Positions 18,956-30,600 of a stretch of 32,188 bases of DNA are shown here, one piece after another. Every line of letters starts with the position of its first letter. The first letter of the stretch is position 1. The stretch spans positions 1 to 32,188 of IMG/VR virus record IMGVR_UViG_3300030328_000198. One strand, 5' to 3'. A model generated the notes under the pieces. That model was not told where the DNA came from. It ran no database searches and worked only from the letters and a program-made list of their open reading frames with translations. This DNA comes from a virus. A program made the translations under genes and the position numbers.

Positions 18956-19321
18956 ATGCCAGCAACAGTAACATTAACATTTAACAATCCATTAAACGCA
19001 TCTTGTCAAGTTGGTGATACGGCATATTATCTATCATCAACAGCAAGCTCTGGTGGTTTTACAACAGGAGCACATTCTAATATAGTTGAAATTGGAGTTA
19101 TAACTTCTATAACAGGAACTACAGCTGCTCCAACTTTAAACTTTACCAACTCTATGGTTTCATCTGTACCAGGTGGATCATATATATTGTTTTCTAAAGA
19201 CAATAAGGCTAATATGAGTAGTGCTTTAGGTTATTATTGTGAAATTAAATTAAAAAATACATCTACGGTAACATCAGAACTATTTAGTGTAGGTGTAGAC
19301 GCGTTTGAAAGTAGTAAATAA
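18956..19321 (+). CDS. Small tail-associated structural protein candidate
   Basis: A 121-residue beta-type protein starting one base after the giant tail gene stop (TAATATG). It begins with a strand, ATVTLTFNNPLN, followed by CQVGDTAYYL and a Thr/Ser/Gly-rich middle. The C-terminal block SYILFSKDNKANMSSALGYY and SELFSVGVDAFESSK resembles, from memory, a short protein regularly found next to the nozzle gene in uncultured marine phages. The composition matches the end of the giant tail protein, so a shared structure or a partner role is plausible. There is no signal peptide or catalytic motif. Function remains unknown. Confidence 0.7.
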   Translation: MPATVTLTFNNPLNASCQVGDTAYYLSSTASSGGFTTGAHSNIVEIGVITSITGTTAAPTLNFTNSMVSSVPGGSYILFSKDNKANMSSALGYYCEIKLKNTSTVTSELFSVGVDAFESSK

Positions 19322-19337
19322 TTGATAAAAAGTGTGA

Positions 19338-19360
19338 TTATTTAATTATAAATTAAATAA
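19338..19360. promoter_or_regulatory. AT-only perfect inverted repeat before the cupin gene
   Basis: TTATTTAATT and AATTAAATAA are perfect inverted copies (10 bases each) around an ATA centre, lying 3 bases before the start codon at 19364. It could form a weak hairpin over the start region or be a protein-binding site. Because leaders here are almost pure A/T, chance symmetry is a serious alternative. Confidence 0.3.
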
Positions 19361-19363
19361 AAT

Positions 19364-19816
19364 ATGAATAAAGAGATAAAATTATCTAATCGAGAGAAAA
19401 TATTAGATTTTCAATCGATGTTAGTAGATAATGCGGATGAGGTAAATATAGTTACTCATCAAGATTCTAAACTATTCCCATTAAAACACACTTTTGCAGA
19501 CGGAATATATGTTAGACAAATGTCTATGAATACTGGAACAGTGGTGGTTGGTGCTATACACAAACACTTACATGTTTGGTTTTTACTTACCGGACATATA
19601 TCTGTAGCGACTGAAGAAAATATTGAGGATTATGTGGCACCTTGTTATGTCGTTGCAACTCCAGGAACAAAAAGAGTTATATATGCAAATGAAGAAAGTA
19701 TATTTGTTAATATACACAAAAACCCTACAAACTCACAAGATATAGAATGGTTAGAAAAAGAGATTGTAGCAAAAGATTTTAAAGAATATGAAGAATACAT
19801 TAATAAAAATAAATAA
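19364..19816 (+). CDS. Cupin-fold protein
   Basis: A 150-residue protein with a single-domain cupin pattern: GAIHKHLHVWFLLTGHISV (H66, H68 and H70) fits cupin motif 1, and VVATPGTKRVIYANEESIFV followed by NIHKNP (H118) fits motif 2. Together these can bind a metal ion within a small beta-barrel. The PGTKR...ANEESIFVNIH part closely resembles a cupin found, as I recall, beside structural genes in many marine tailed phages. Its substrate is unknown, and a structural beta-barrel role in the virion is as possible as an enzymatic one. It is preceded by the inverted repeat at 19338-19360 and ends 3 bases before the next gene. There is no signal peptide. Confidence 0.75.
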   Translation: MNKEIKLSNREKILDFQSMLVDNADEVNIVTHQDSKLFPLKHTFADGIYVRQMSMNTGTVVVGAIHKHLHVWFLLTGHISVATEENIEDYVAPCYVVATPGTKRVIYANEESIFVNIHKNPTNSQDIEWLEKEIVAKDFKEYEEYINKNK

Positions 19817-19819
19817 GAT

Positions 19820-20500
19820 ATGAGTTTTTTAATAGCAGGAGCAGTTGTTGGTGTTGGAGCTGGTGTAGCTAAAGCTATATCTGCTGGTAAACAAAAAAAA
19901 GCTGCTAGAGCTGAGGAAGAAGCGGCAAAAGCAGAGATGCAAAGACAAAAAGATTCCTTTGCGAGCCTAGATACTAGTAATCCTTATGCAAATCTAGAAA
20001 ATAAAATGGAAGATCTTACTGTTAACCAACAGGAAGCTGAATTCATGCAACAACAACAGCAACAAAGTCAAGCAAATATAATGCAGGAAATGAGGGGTGC
20101 CGCTGGTGGATCTGGTATCGCCGCTTTAGCACAAACGCTGGCCAATCAAGGATCTTTAGATGCTCAAAAAGCTGCTATATCAATAGGTAAACAAGAACAG
20201 TCTAACCAAATGATGGAACGTCAAGCTGCTTCTCAAATACAAGATCAAGAAAGACAAGGTGAGATTATGTCTAGAGACATGGAAAGAAACAAAGTATCAA
20301 CACTACTGGGTATGGCACAGTCTGAAAAAGCTGCGGCTAGTGAAAAAGTTGCGGCTGCGGACGAAAAAATGTGGTCTGGTATTACTGGTGCTGCTGGGGC
20401 TTTGGCTGGTGGTTTTCAAGGTATACAAAAAGCAGGCGGTATAGCTGGCTTGAAAGACAATGATTATCAGAAGTGGTTATCTGAACAAGAAAACAGTTAA
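19820..20500 (+). CDS. Internal virion protein, gp14-like
   Basis: A 226-residue protein with a glycine/alanine-rich hydrophobic N-terminus (FLIAGAVVGVGAGVAKAI, about residues 4-21), followed by an alanine/glutamate/lysine coiled coil and a glutamine-rich stretch (MQQQQQQSQ). The motif AAGGSGIAALAQTLANQ (about 93-109) and the late GAAGALAGG segment are typical of T7 gp14-type ejection proteins. Those proteins travel inside the capsid and insert into the outer membrane to start the DNA channel. The order (gp14-like, a helical protein, then a giant protein) parallels T7 gp14-gp15-gp16. The assignment rests on composition, motif style and order rather than strong sequence identity. Confidence 0.7.
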   Translation: MSFLIAGAVVGVGAGVAKAISAGKQKKAARAEEEAAKAEMQRQKDSFASLDTSNPYANLENKMEDLTVNQQEAEFMQQQQQQSQANIMQEMRGAAGGSGIAALAQTLANQGSLDAQKAAISIGKQEQSNQMMERQAASQIQDQERQGEIMSRDMERNKVSTLLGMAQSEKAAASEKVAAADEKMWSGITGAAGALAGGFQGIQKAGGIAGLKDNDYQKWLSEQENS

Positions 20501-20515
20501 AATAAAAATATAATT

Positions 20516-21604
20516 ATGAGTAAAACACCATTAAAACAAGCAGATCAAACTTTAGTAAGTGGCGCGTATAGAGCGGCATCAGCCGGAACTCGTCGAGATG
20601 GCTTTTCACAAGGCATGGATGAGTTGATGAATATAGGTAAAGACATGGTTAAGGGAGCTGTTGATAGAGCCCAAGAAGCACAGCAAAAAGGAAATGAATT
20701 AGCTGAGGGTATATTAGATATAGGGGGTGGTTTAGGTACTAGCTGGCTTAAAATGGTTGAAGGAGAAGTATCTGGGTTACACGGCGATTATAAAAAAGCA
20801 GCTAAATGGGGTAAGAAAGGTAAAAAAGCTGAAGGAATGCAAAATCTAAACACTCTATCAGCTGAAGTTGCTAGTGTTAAAGATCTTAATACACAAATAG
20901 CTAAATGGCAAACCGAAGGGGATTGGAATGGTTCTTTAAGTGAAAAAGAACAAGGCGTGTTTAATGCTTTTATGAATAATAATTCTAACAAAAGAATAAC
21001 AAAAGGTCCTGATGGTGAGAGAGTTTTTGAAGTAGAAACTCCACAAGGTTGGATGAGTACTAAAGAAATAGAAAAAATGGCTGAAGAACATAAAAAAGAT
21101 TATGTTACCGCAACAAACTTAAGAAAAGATCTTTTAAAAGAAATAAACAAAGGTACTACTGATGCTTTTAGAAACGCTCAATATGGATATATAGCTCCAG
21201 ACGAAAAAGAAAGAATCTCTGCTCAAATAAATAAAACTTTAAGTAAAGGAAATTTAAAAAGTTTAATGTTTGATGATATTTTAGATACTGGCGGTTCTTT
21301 TGTTGTTGATCTTGCTAACTCTCCAATGTTAAAAGAATTAAAGTATGAAGACTTAGGTTTAGTTCCTCCTAAAAATGATGATGATGGGTTAATTAACGAA
21401 ACATTAACTGAAGATGATAGAATGAAAATAACACAAGCGTTATCGGATGATAAAAATAAAGAATTAGGATTAAAAATGATGAATGAATATGTTATGAGAT
21501 TTTATGACAAAAACTATCAAGCACAATATAAAGCAAACGGAGGTACCACGTTAGACCCAAACATGTCTAATGATGATATAATTAAACTAGCTCTTAAAGA
21601 ATAA
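20516..21604 (+). CDS. Candidate internal virion/ejection protein
   Basis: A 362-residue, mainly helical, lysine-rich protein of unknown family. An alanine/glycine-rich N-terminal region (YRAASAGTRRDGFSQGMDEL) is followed by a basic patch AAKWGKKGKKAEG (about residues 94-106). Long charged helices follow, and the C-terminal part ends in LDPNMSNDDIIKLALKE. It lies between the gp14-like gene (15 bases upstream) and the giant gene (11 bases downstream), where T7 has gp15, so an ejection-complex role is inferred. There is no signal peptide, no membrane helix and no enzyme motif. Partners could be the giant protein and the gp14-like protein. Confidence 0.6.
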   Translation: MSKTPLKQADQTLVSGAYRAASAGTRRDGFSQGMDELMNIGKDMVKGAVDRAQEAQQKGNELAEGILDIGGGLGTSWLKMVEGEVSGLHGDYKKAAKWGKKGKKAEGMQNLNTLSAEVASVKDLNTQIAKWQTEGDWNGSLSEKEQGVFNAFMNNNSNKRITKGPDGERVFEVETPQGWMSTKEIEKMAEEHKKDYVTATNLRKDLLKEINKGTTDAFRNAQYGYIAPDEKERISAQINKTLSKGNLKSLMFDDILDTGGSFVVDLANSPMLKELKYEDLGLVPPKNDDDGLINETLTEDDRMKITQALSDDKNKELGLKMMNEYVMRFYDKNYQAQYKANGGTTLDPNMSNDDIIKLALKE

Positions 21605-21615
21605 AATAAAATAAT

Positions 21616-24600
21616 ATGCAAGAAAATCAACCTTTGATACAAGACCCAAACGTTGTACAAGATCCAAACGCTGTGCAAGAGCCTGATGTTGTGCAAGAGC
21701 CTGATGTTGTGCAACAACCGGAAAGTGAATTAGAAAAAATAGTTGGATACATGAGAAAACAAAATTTCTCTATGGATCGTATTAAGAAGGTTGTAAGAGA
21801 TTATAAAAAGAAAGAAGAGTTAGAGAAAGTTGAAGCCGCAAGAATAGCTAAGCTAACTAAATCAAACGATGCTAGTGCTATTTACAAGCAACAAAAGTTA
21901 CAAAAGAAAGCTATGAACGAATGGGCTTCTTCTTTGCAACCTGGCGCAGAGTTTACAAACGATCAAGGAGTAAACTACTCTTTAAACGAAAATAACGAAT
22001 GGACATCTAATGGTGAAGTTGTCGATCAAGACGATTTCAAAACCAATCAACTCCCACAATATTATAAGCAGTTAACTACTGCAGGTGAAGTTCCAGATTT
22101 TTCTGTAATGTCGCCTGAGCTAGAGAATCTTATTAATGCTACTAAAATAACTGATGAACAATCAAATACTATAAACAAAAAAGCTAATAGTAGATTTGAT
22201 ATTTTCAACAAATTTCAAGCTACTGGTGGTCCTGATGTTAGAGATCGTCAAGCTAGAGGAGGAGTGGTAGAAGAAGAAAACCCGTTATTTGAATGGGATC
22301 AAGTTGATAATCTTGCGGATTATAAAAGTGGAGATGTGCACTATGTTTCTCCTTACGCAGAAGATCCTTCAAAAGGTATTTCTATAGAAGATGAAAGGCG
22401 ATTATACAATAGAGACAAACAAATTATTGACGCTGTAAAAACTAGAGAAGCTATTAAAAGAATTGCGAAAGAAAAAGGAATATCACCAAGCGAAGTAGAT
22501 GTAAACTCTAAAGAAGTTAAAAAATTAGCAGAATCTATTACTAATGATGATATTAGAGAAGATGCCATTAAAGCCCTTTCAGAACAAGAGAGACTTGATC
22601 AAATAGATCGTAATGTAGAGAATTTTATAGATCAAGAAGAGGGTGAAGAAGGTTTTGATACTAAATGGTGGCAAACTTTTGGTGTGCTTAAAGGTAAAGA
22701 CCAAAAAGAAGTTTCAAAAGAAATTGATAAAATATTTAGTGAGGAGGAAAAATATATTAACAAGACCACTGCTAAACAAGAGGTAATTGCTAATGAAATA
22801 GAAGATATTGACGGGGCTTTAGAGGGTTATACTACAGATTCTAAAAACATTATAGCTCAAATAGAAAAAATTCAAGGTCGTGAGTTTACTACGCAAGAAG
22901 AGGTTGATGAGGCTAATGCTGAAATACGAGGTTTACAAGATCAACTTAGAGGTATAGATTCAAATTACAATGCTATTTTAGAACGTAGAAACGATTTAGT
23001 AAAAACATCAGGAAAAATATTTGAAAACTTTCAAAATGCTTTTCCTGACGATAATCCAAATTGGGAACATTATAAAGATCTTTTAAGTAGAAATTATAGT
23101 GGTTTAGCGTATACTGGTAATGCTATGGTTGGCTGGGTTTCTAACACGGCTCAAAGTCTTGATGAGTGGATTTATAGATTTAATCCATTAAGATTGGTAA
23201 AAGATGAAAATGGAGAAATGCCTGACTGGCTTAAACCTATGAGTGGTGTTTTAGCAGTTGCAGCGCCAAGCATGGGAGGATTAATGGCTCAAGCCGCGGA
23301 AACTGAGGAAGAAAGAAAAGAAAGACATGATAACTGGAATGCTTGGCAAGAGCAGTGGTCAAGTAGGGTTCAAAAACCAAAAGCTTGGGACGAGGTTGAT
23401 GGTTGGTATGATTTTGGAGAGTGGTCTGCTGGTGTAGCTGGTAATCAAATACCTCAATTAGCTTTTATGTGGGCCACTATGGGTGCCGGTAGTGCATTAG
23501 GTTTAACTGGAACAGCGCTTAAGGTTTGGAGTGGTGCTAGTATGGCAATTCCCGCGGCTGGTGGAAAGTTTAGGGAAATGCAAGAAGAAATGGACATGTA
23601 TCCAACAACAGATGGTGATCCATTATATAGTAATCTTCAGTTGTACTCAATAGCTATGGGTACAGGTATGGTAGAAGCTTTGTCTGAACAAGTTACTTTT
23701 GGACAGTTAGACAACGCTTTAAATATCAGCGGTGCAGCAAGTGATATTTTTACTTTAGGTTTTAAACAAGCTGTTCAAAAAGGCGTGGGAAGTCAGTTAG
23801 CTAGAGTTGGTATTGATATACTTGAAGAAGGTACTTCTGAAGCTTTAGCTACTATGGGTGAAAACCTGTTAGGATGGGCAAGAGGTGGAGAACATAGAAA
23901 CAAAAGTATATGGGATGGTGTTGATGAAGCATTTGTTTCTGGTGCATTAATATCAGTAGGTATAAAAGGAATGGGTGTTGCCAAAGCTCCTACAGCTGCA
24001 TTTACCTCAAAAGATACGAATCAAAAAAGAGGAGAAATTGGTCAAAGACTTCAAAAAATAAATGATATATTAAGAAAACCAGATCTTGATAGTAATTTAA
24101 GAGATAAGTATATTGGTGAAAGAAATAAACTAATAGCACAAAGCAACAAGCTTCTTCAAAGTGATATTAAAAAAGTTGATTTATTATCTAACATGGAGAA
24201 AAAAGCTCTTATAGATATAGAAACGGATATTTTGCAACTTAGATTACAAGCTGAAAATGTAGCTAATGATAATTCTTTAACTCCAGAACAAAAAATTGAA
24301 GAAGCAAAAAAATTACAAGATCAAGTAAACGAACTTCAAAACGATAAAGAACTTATACTTGCTGAATATACAGCACAAGAAGCTGAAGAAAACTATCAAA
24401 TAGAAAAACAAAAAATTCAACAAAAAGTAGATGCTTTTAACAAAAGACAACAACAAGAAGGTGGAGAAGGTAGAACAGCTGAATTAATTGAAACTGATAC
24501 CGATTCTATAAATGAAAGCATATTAGCAGATCTTGCTGAAATAGATGCTGAAATTGCAGAGAACCAAAGAGTATTAGAAAACGTTGATCCAGATAGTGAC

Positions 24601-27600
24601 GCTGCTAGAACTGCTAGAAGTAACATTATTGAATTTAACAAAAGAAAAGCTGGTCTTGAAGGTATGAGTTCTCAGTTTGGTTATATATCTACTGATAAAG
24701 ATGGTAATTCTAAACTATATGTAAATAAAGACACTAACTTAGCAAATAATAACATTACAACACCAATGCATGAATTTTTACATCATGCTCTTTGGGCTAC
24801 TGTAAAAAGAAATCCTGCAACACAAAAAGCAATGGGTGGCGCTTTAATAGATGTTATAAATAACAACGCTAGTGAAGTTGGACAAAACTTTATAAATAAA
24901 GTTGCTGCTTATGAAGGTTCTCAACAATACGGAGAAGAGGTAATAACATCTTTATCAGAAGCGATTAAAACTGGTGATGTTAAATTTAGTGAAAATTTAT
25001 TTACAAAAATTGGAGACAAATTACGTAGATATTTTCAAAACAATTACCCTAATTCTGCTTTAGGTAAAATTAAATTTAATAAAGGTAGAGATGTATATAA
25101 CTTTATTAAAGACTTTAATGACAGTATAGAAAAAGGATATGAAAGCGCTGCTATAAATCAAGTGATAGACAAAGGAGCTATTGGTAGATTAGTTGATGGT
25201 AAAAAAGTTGATCCAGTTAAAGATCAAGGTGAAGTTTACGAATCTAAAATATATCAAGAAACAGACTTGATGTATAAAGAAAATAAAACTAGATGGGGTA
25301 ATGATAGAATAAGAAAAGGCTTGGCTGCTCAAATGGCATATGGTTTAGAAAACGATGTCATGTATAGGTTGAAAAACTTTGAAGGTATAACAGCTGAAAG
25401 ACAAGATATAGCTTTAGATTTTATTGCTGATGACAAAAGCGGGTTAACTGGTTTGATAGATGGTTTTGATCCTGTAAGAATGATAAACAAAGAAACAGGT
25501 AAACCTTATGAAAGCGTAATGGCTTATTTATTACATCGATTACCAAACGGTATGAGATTAATTGATGCTAGGTTATTAGGTTTTGTTCAAAAAAATCCTA
25601 AGTATGGAAATATTATCCAGTCAATGGAACAAGAGGGTGTTCAAGATAAAATGGAAAAACAAAACTTGACTGACACCACTACACCAGATCCTAGCGAAAA
25701 CATTATAGAGAGAGAAAGTAAAAGAATGTTTGTTAACTCTATGGTTATACCAGATGGTAAAATTGTTGAGCTTAGAGAAAATAATCAAGACACTTATAAC
25801 GAAGCATTACAAGAGGTTCAAGCTGAGTTAGATCAAGATATAAAAAATGGATTAGTTCCAAAGGGCACAGAAGTAAACTTAAATGTAGTTAATCAAAGAT
25901 TTGTGGGTAAAGTTATAGCTAACGAAGTTGCTAATGCTAAAGTTGATATAAACGGTTTAAACTATAAAAGTTTTCAAAAGCTATTAAAACAAGGTCCTTT
26001 AAAACCAGTATTGCAAATATTCGCTGATTTATATGGAGTTCCTATTGATAAACTTATAGGAGATAAAGATCTTAACCAAGTTCAAAGAGGCGCTGCTCAA
26101 AACATGTTCTTATTAAATGCTGATTCAAACCTACAAGGCTTACCAGATGGTCATACAGCGAGCGGAACAGCAACTGGAGTGCCAAGAGTATTACTAAATA
26201 TGGTTAATCCTGAGACAGGAAATACAGATTTATTGTATAAAAAAACAGCCGCAGCCAAAGCAGCGAAAACAGGAAGTACAGCTGGTTTACCTCTTCAAGT
26301 AAAACAAAAAGGTATAAACAAGTCACACGTACAAGAAAACTTAGGTATATATAGAGGGAAACCAAATAATGCTGCTAGAGGTGTAGACGGTATGCTTAGA
26401 GCTTTTGTTATACAAAATGCTATGCTAGCTTCAAATCAAGCTGTTAGACAAGATGCTTTAGTAAATTCAGAAAATCCATTTTCAGTTATAAAAGCTATTG
26501 GTGATGGTAAGTCTGATTTGTATTTTTCTAAAGTGCCTAAAATAGAAGGTGGTAATATTCAGATAAATCCTAACATTGATCAACAAAGATTGTTAGATGT
26601 GTATAATTATGTTGAAAGAAATCCAATATTTAAGACAAGTGTAGATCTTGCTGTTGAAAATACAGCTTTAGAGTTAGGAATTCCTTTGTCTGAGTTTGGC
26701 AATATAGCAGAGGTATTAAATGCTGAAATATCTAAATATAATAAACACGGAATACAAGTTGCTGATTTAGCAAAAGCTGTTAAAAAAGTAATACCAGCAT
26801 TAAGTAATTATAAAAACTGGAATGATTTTACTAATAAAAACTCAGAACTAGCGCAATATGGTCCTTATGACTTTAGTAATAAAAATCCAAATAAAGCAGA
26901 TAACATAGTTCAATATAAAGCTGATGTTTCTAATTTCTTTAAATCGTTGCCAGCGACAATGCTGACAAATAATATGTTCTTAAAAACATTTCAAAACTCA
27001 GTCCCAGGTGATGTATTTACAAAAGCAGAGCTTCAACAAATAGCAAAAGATGTTATAGCAAATAGATCTACAGATATCTCTACTGATATTGATTTTAGTA
27101 AGGTTGGTATACCTTCTCAATTAGCAGATGCTGTTGAGAAAATTGCAAATGAAAATGCAGACAATCCTCAGCGAGCAGCCCAACTAATCAACAAAAGAAT
27201 ATCAGAAGAAGGGTTTGATCAAAATGAAAACGTAAAAGCATTAAAGTCATTTTTAAAAAGCATGAATGATTTTATAAACGAACCAGGAATATCTGAGCAA
27301 GTAAAAATTAATAGGGGTAAAATGGTTTCGACTATAATGTCTCAAAATACAAACTTTAAAGGTGGTATTCTTAGAGGCGCAGCGCCACTTGTAGGAGCCT
27401 CTTTAGCAGGATCAACAACAGCTAAAACACCTGTTTCTAAAATTTCTAAAGTAGATATAGCTAGAGCTTATGGTGTTACTGGTGCTGATGCTAAAATGTT
27501 TGGTGCTATCATGACTGGCGCTAATGTTATTGGTAAAAAAGCAGATATAGCTAGAGTTCAAAAAATGGTAGACACGGCTCTTCAAAATGAAATAGATGCT

Positions 27601-30600
27601 TCTGGAGTAGATATAACTCTAGATCAATACAAAGATCAAATAAAAGAGTCTATGATGCTACCTATGCTTAAGGTTGATAAAAAAACAGGTATTACAAAAC
27701 CTGTGGATATGGTTGAGTTTCAAAGAATAAAAGAAAGACATGATGAACACATGACATCTTTATTGGCTTTCAATACTTCCAACTTTAAAAACATGATGGA
27801 CGGAACATTTGATACTAAGATAGATCAAGAAGTAAAAGATTATAACAGAACGTTATTAAACACTACTGAACAGTTAGAGATGGACGGTATAACTCTTAAC
27901 GGAGTTTCGTTAAAAACAGGTAATGTTGTTGGTCCTGACGGTCAAAGACTTAGTCCGCTTGCTAGAATACTTCAAGTACCAGGAGCTGCGAAAAACATGC
28001 TATTATTTGAGTATGCTGATACAGCTGATAAAGTTATAGCTTCTGAAATAGCTTTTGAAAAAATGAAAAGAGGAGAATTAACAGCTCCTATTGTTAATAA
28101 TGTTGAAACCGCGCTAGGAAAAAACACAGAATATTTTTCTAAAAATACAGACATAGTGTTTGATAATATTGACGCAAGAGAAGCTTTTGGTAATTTAATA
28201 TCTAAAAACACAGATCCAGTTCAATCAAAGATAGCAGCGGTTGAGTTGGTGAAAACCATGGAAAATATAAACGATATTAATGATGTTAAAAACAATTTAA
28301 TAAACGCATATCCTTTATTAAATAACGACATGACTTTGGATCAACAGTTGCAAGCTGTAGCTACAATAGATAATGCTATAATGTTTTCTAAAAAACCTAA
28401 CAACCCAACAAAAGGAATTACTATATTAGATTTTGATGATACGTTGGCTACTAGTAAATCTAAAGTTAAATTTACAAAACCAGATGGAACCAAAGGAACT
28501 TTAACCCCAGCTCAATATGCTAAACAATATCAAGACTTATTAGCAGAAGGTTATTCATTTGATTTTTCTGAGTTTAATAAAGTTATAGATGGTAAAATAG
28601 CGCCTTTATTTAACAAAGCTATGAAGCTTCAAGGTAAATTTGGTCCTAAAAACATGTTTGTATTAACAGCTAGACCTATGGAATCTGCTCCAGCGATACA
28701 TGCTTTCTTGAAAGCTAATGGCTTAAATATACCTATAGATAATATTACTGGTTTAGCTAATTCAACTGCTGAAGCAAAAGCAATGTGGATAGCTGATAAG
28801 GTTGGTGAAGGTTATAACGATATATATTTTGCTGATGACGCTTTACAGAACGTGCAGGTTGTTAAAAATGTTTTAGATCAAATGGATGTTAAGTCTAAAG
28901 TACAACAAGCTAAAACAATTTATTACAGTAAGATGTCGGATAACTTTAACGAAATACTAGAGGACGTTAAAGGTATAAGAAAAGAAACTGTATTTTCAGA
29001 TGCTAAAGCTAGAAAACGTGGTCAAAAAGCAGGAAAATGGGATTGGTTTATACCGGCTTCAGCTGAAGACTTTAAAGGTTTGTTATATAAGTTTATAGGT
29101 AAAGGTAAAAAAGGAGAAGCTCAATTACAATTTTTTAAAGATGCTTTAATGGATCCTTTTGCTAAAGCTATTAGAACATTAGATACTATAAAGCAAAGAG
29201 TAGCCACTGATCTATCAGCATTAAATAAACAGTTTAAGGGTATAAATAAGAAATTAAAACAAGAAATACCTACAGGTGATTTTACTTATGACACAGCTGT
29301 AAGAGTTTATAATTGGAACAAACTTGGTTATGATATTCCAGGTATATCTAAAACTGATTTAGCTAATTTAGTAAAAGCTGTAGAAGCTGATCCAGAACTT
29401 GCTGCTTATGCCAATGGTTTAAACAAGGTTGCTGGAGGAATCTACCCTGAACCAGGCCAATATTGGACAACAGAAACTATAGCTTCTGATCTACATAACA
29501 TGACAGAGGGTTTAAATAGAAAGGAAGCATTAGCTGAATTTATTGAAAATAGAAAACAAATATTTGGAGAGTGGGAAAATGGAAACCTTGTTGGACCAAA
29601 TATGAATAAGATAGAAGCTATATATGGTATTAAAGTTAGAGAAGCCTTAACAGATATGTTGTGGCGTATGGAAAACGGTACTAATAGAAACTTTGGTGGT
29701 AATAGATTAACAAATAGATTCGCTAATTGGGTAAACAATTCTGTTGGTGCTATCATGTTCCTTAATATGAGATCAGCTGTTTTACAGACTTTATCTACTG
29801 TTAACTTTATGAATTGGGGCTTTAACAATCCTTTAAGAGCTGCAAAAGCATTTGCTAATCAACCTCAATTTTGGAAAGATTTTGCAATGATATTTAATTC
29901 AGACATGTTAAAGTCTAGACGAGGTGGTTTAAAAACATCTGTTAGTCACGCTGAATTAGCAGAAGCCGCTTCTGGATCTAAAGGTTCACCTAAGGCTATA
30001 TTTGCTAAGTTAATAAAATTAGGTTTTACACCAACGCAAATCGCGGATAGTTTTGCTATAGCAATGGGTGGAGCTAGTTTTTATAGAAACAGATTTAATG
30101 ATTTAATAAAACAAGGTGTTTCTGAAGCAGATGCTAAAGCTCAAGCTTGGAATGAATTCCAACAAATAACTGAAGAAACTCAACAGTCTGCTAGACCTGA
30201 TATGATCTCCTCGCAACAAGCATCTCCACTTGGCAGATTGCTGCTTGCTTTCCAAAACACACCAATGCAGTACACTAGAATAATGAAAAAAGCTGCGTTG
30301 GATATTGCTAACGGTAGAGGTGATTTGAAGACTAATATATCTAAAATAATTTACTACGGAGCTGTACAAAACTTTATATTCTCCGCTTTACAAAAAGGAT
30401 TGTTTGCAATAGCATTTAGCGGTGAAGACGAAGAAGAGGAAAAACGTGATAAGAAAGCAATAAACTTAGCTAATTCAATGTTAGATTCTGTACTTAGAGG
30501 TACGGGTGTAAGTGGAGCTGTTGTTTCTACTATAAAAAACATGATAATGAAAGCTATGGAAGAAAGTGATAAGGGTTGGAATTCTGACGAAGGAAAAGTT

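Noticed and set aside
19322-19363. TTG at 19323 as the -33 element of a Bacteroidota promoter
   Set aside because: At the expected spacing there is only TAATTATA, without the TTTG part; not enough to call.
20259-20444. 61-residue + strand frame inside the gp14-like gene
   Set aside because: It is fully contained in a well-supported gene and has Leu/Val/Lys-rich composition typical of an off-frame reading.
21616-23000. Lytic transglycosylase domain at the N-terminus of the giant protein, as in T7 gp16
   Set aside because: The N-terminal thousand residues are coiled coil and hydrophobic segments; I could not find a catalytic Glu in a lysozyme-like context.
28432-28446. DFDDT in the giant protein as the catalytic DxDxD-type motif of a virion RNA polymerase, as in crAss-like phages
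   Set aside because: It is followed at HAD spacing by VLTARP, a lysine and FADD, so a HAD phosphatase explains it fully; no double-psi beta-barrel signature is visible.
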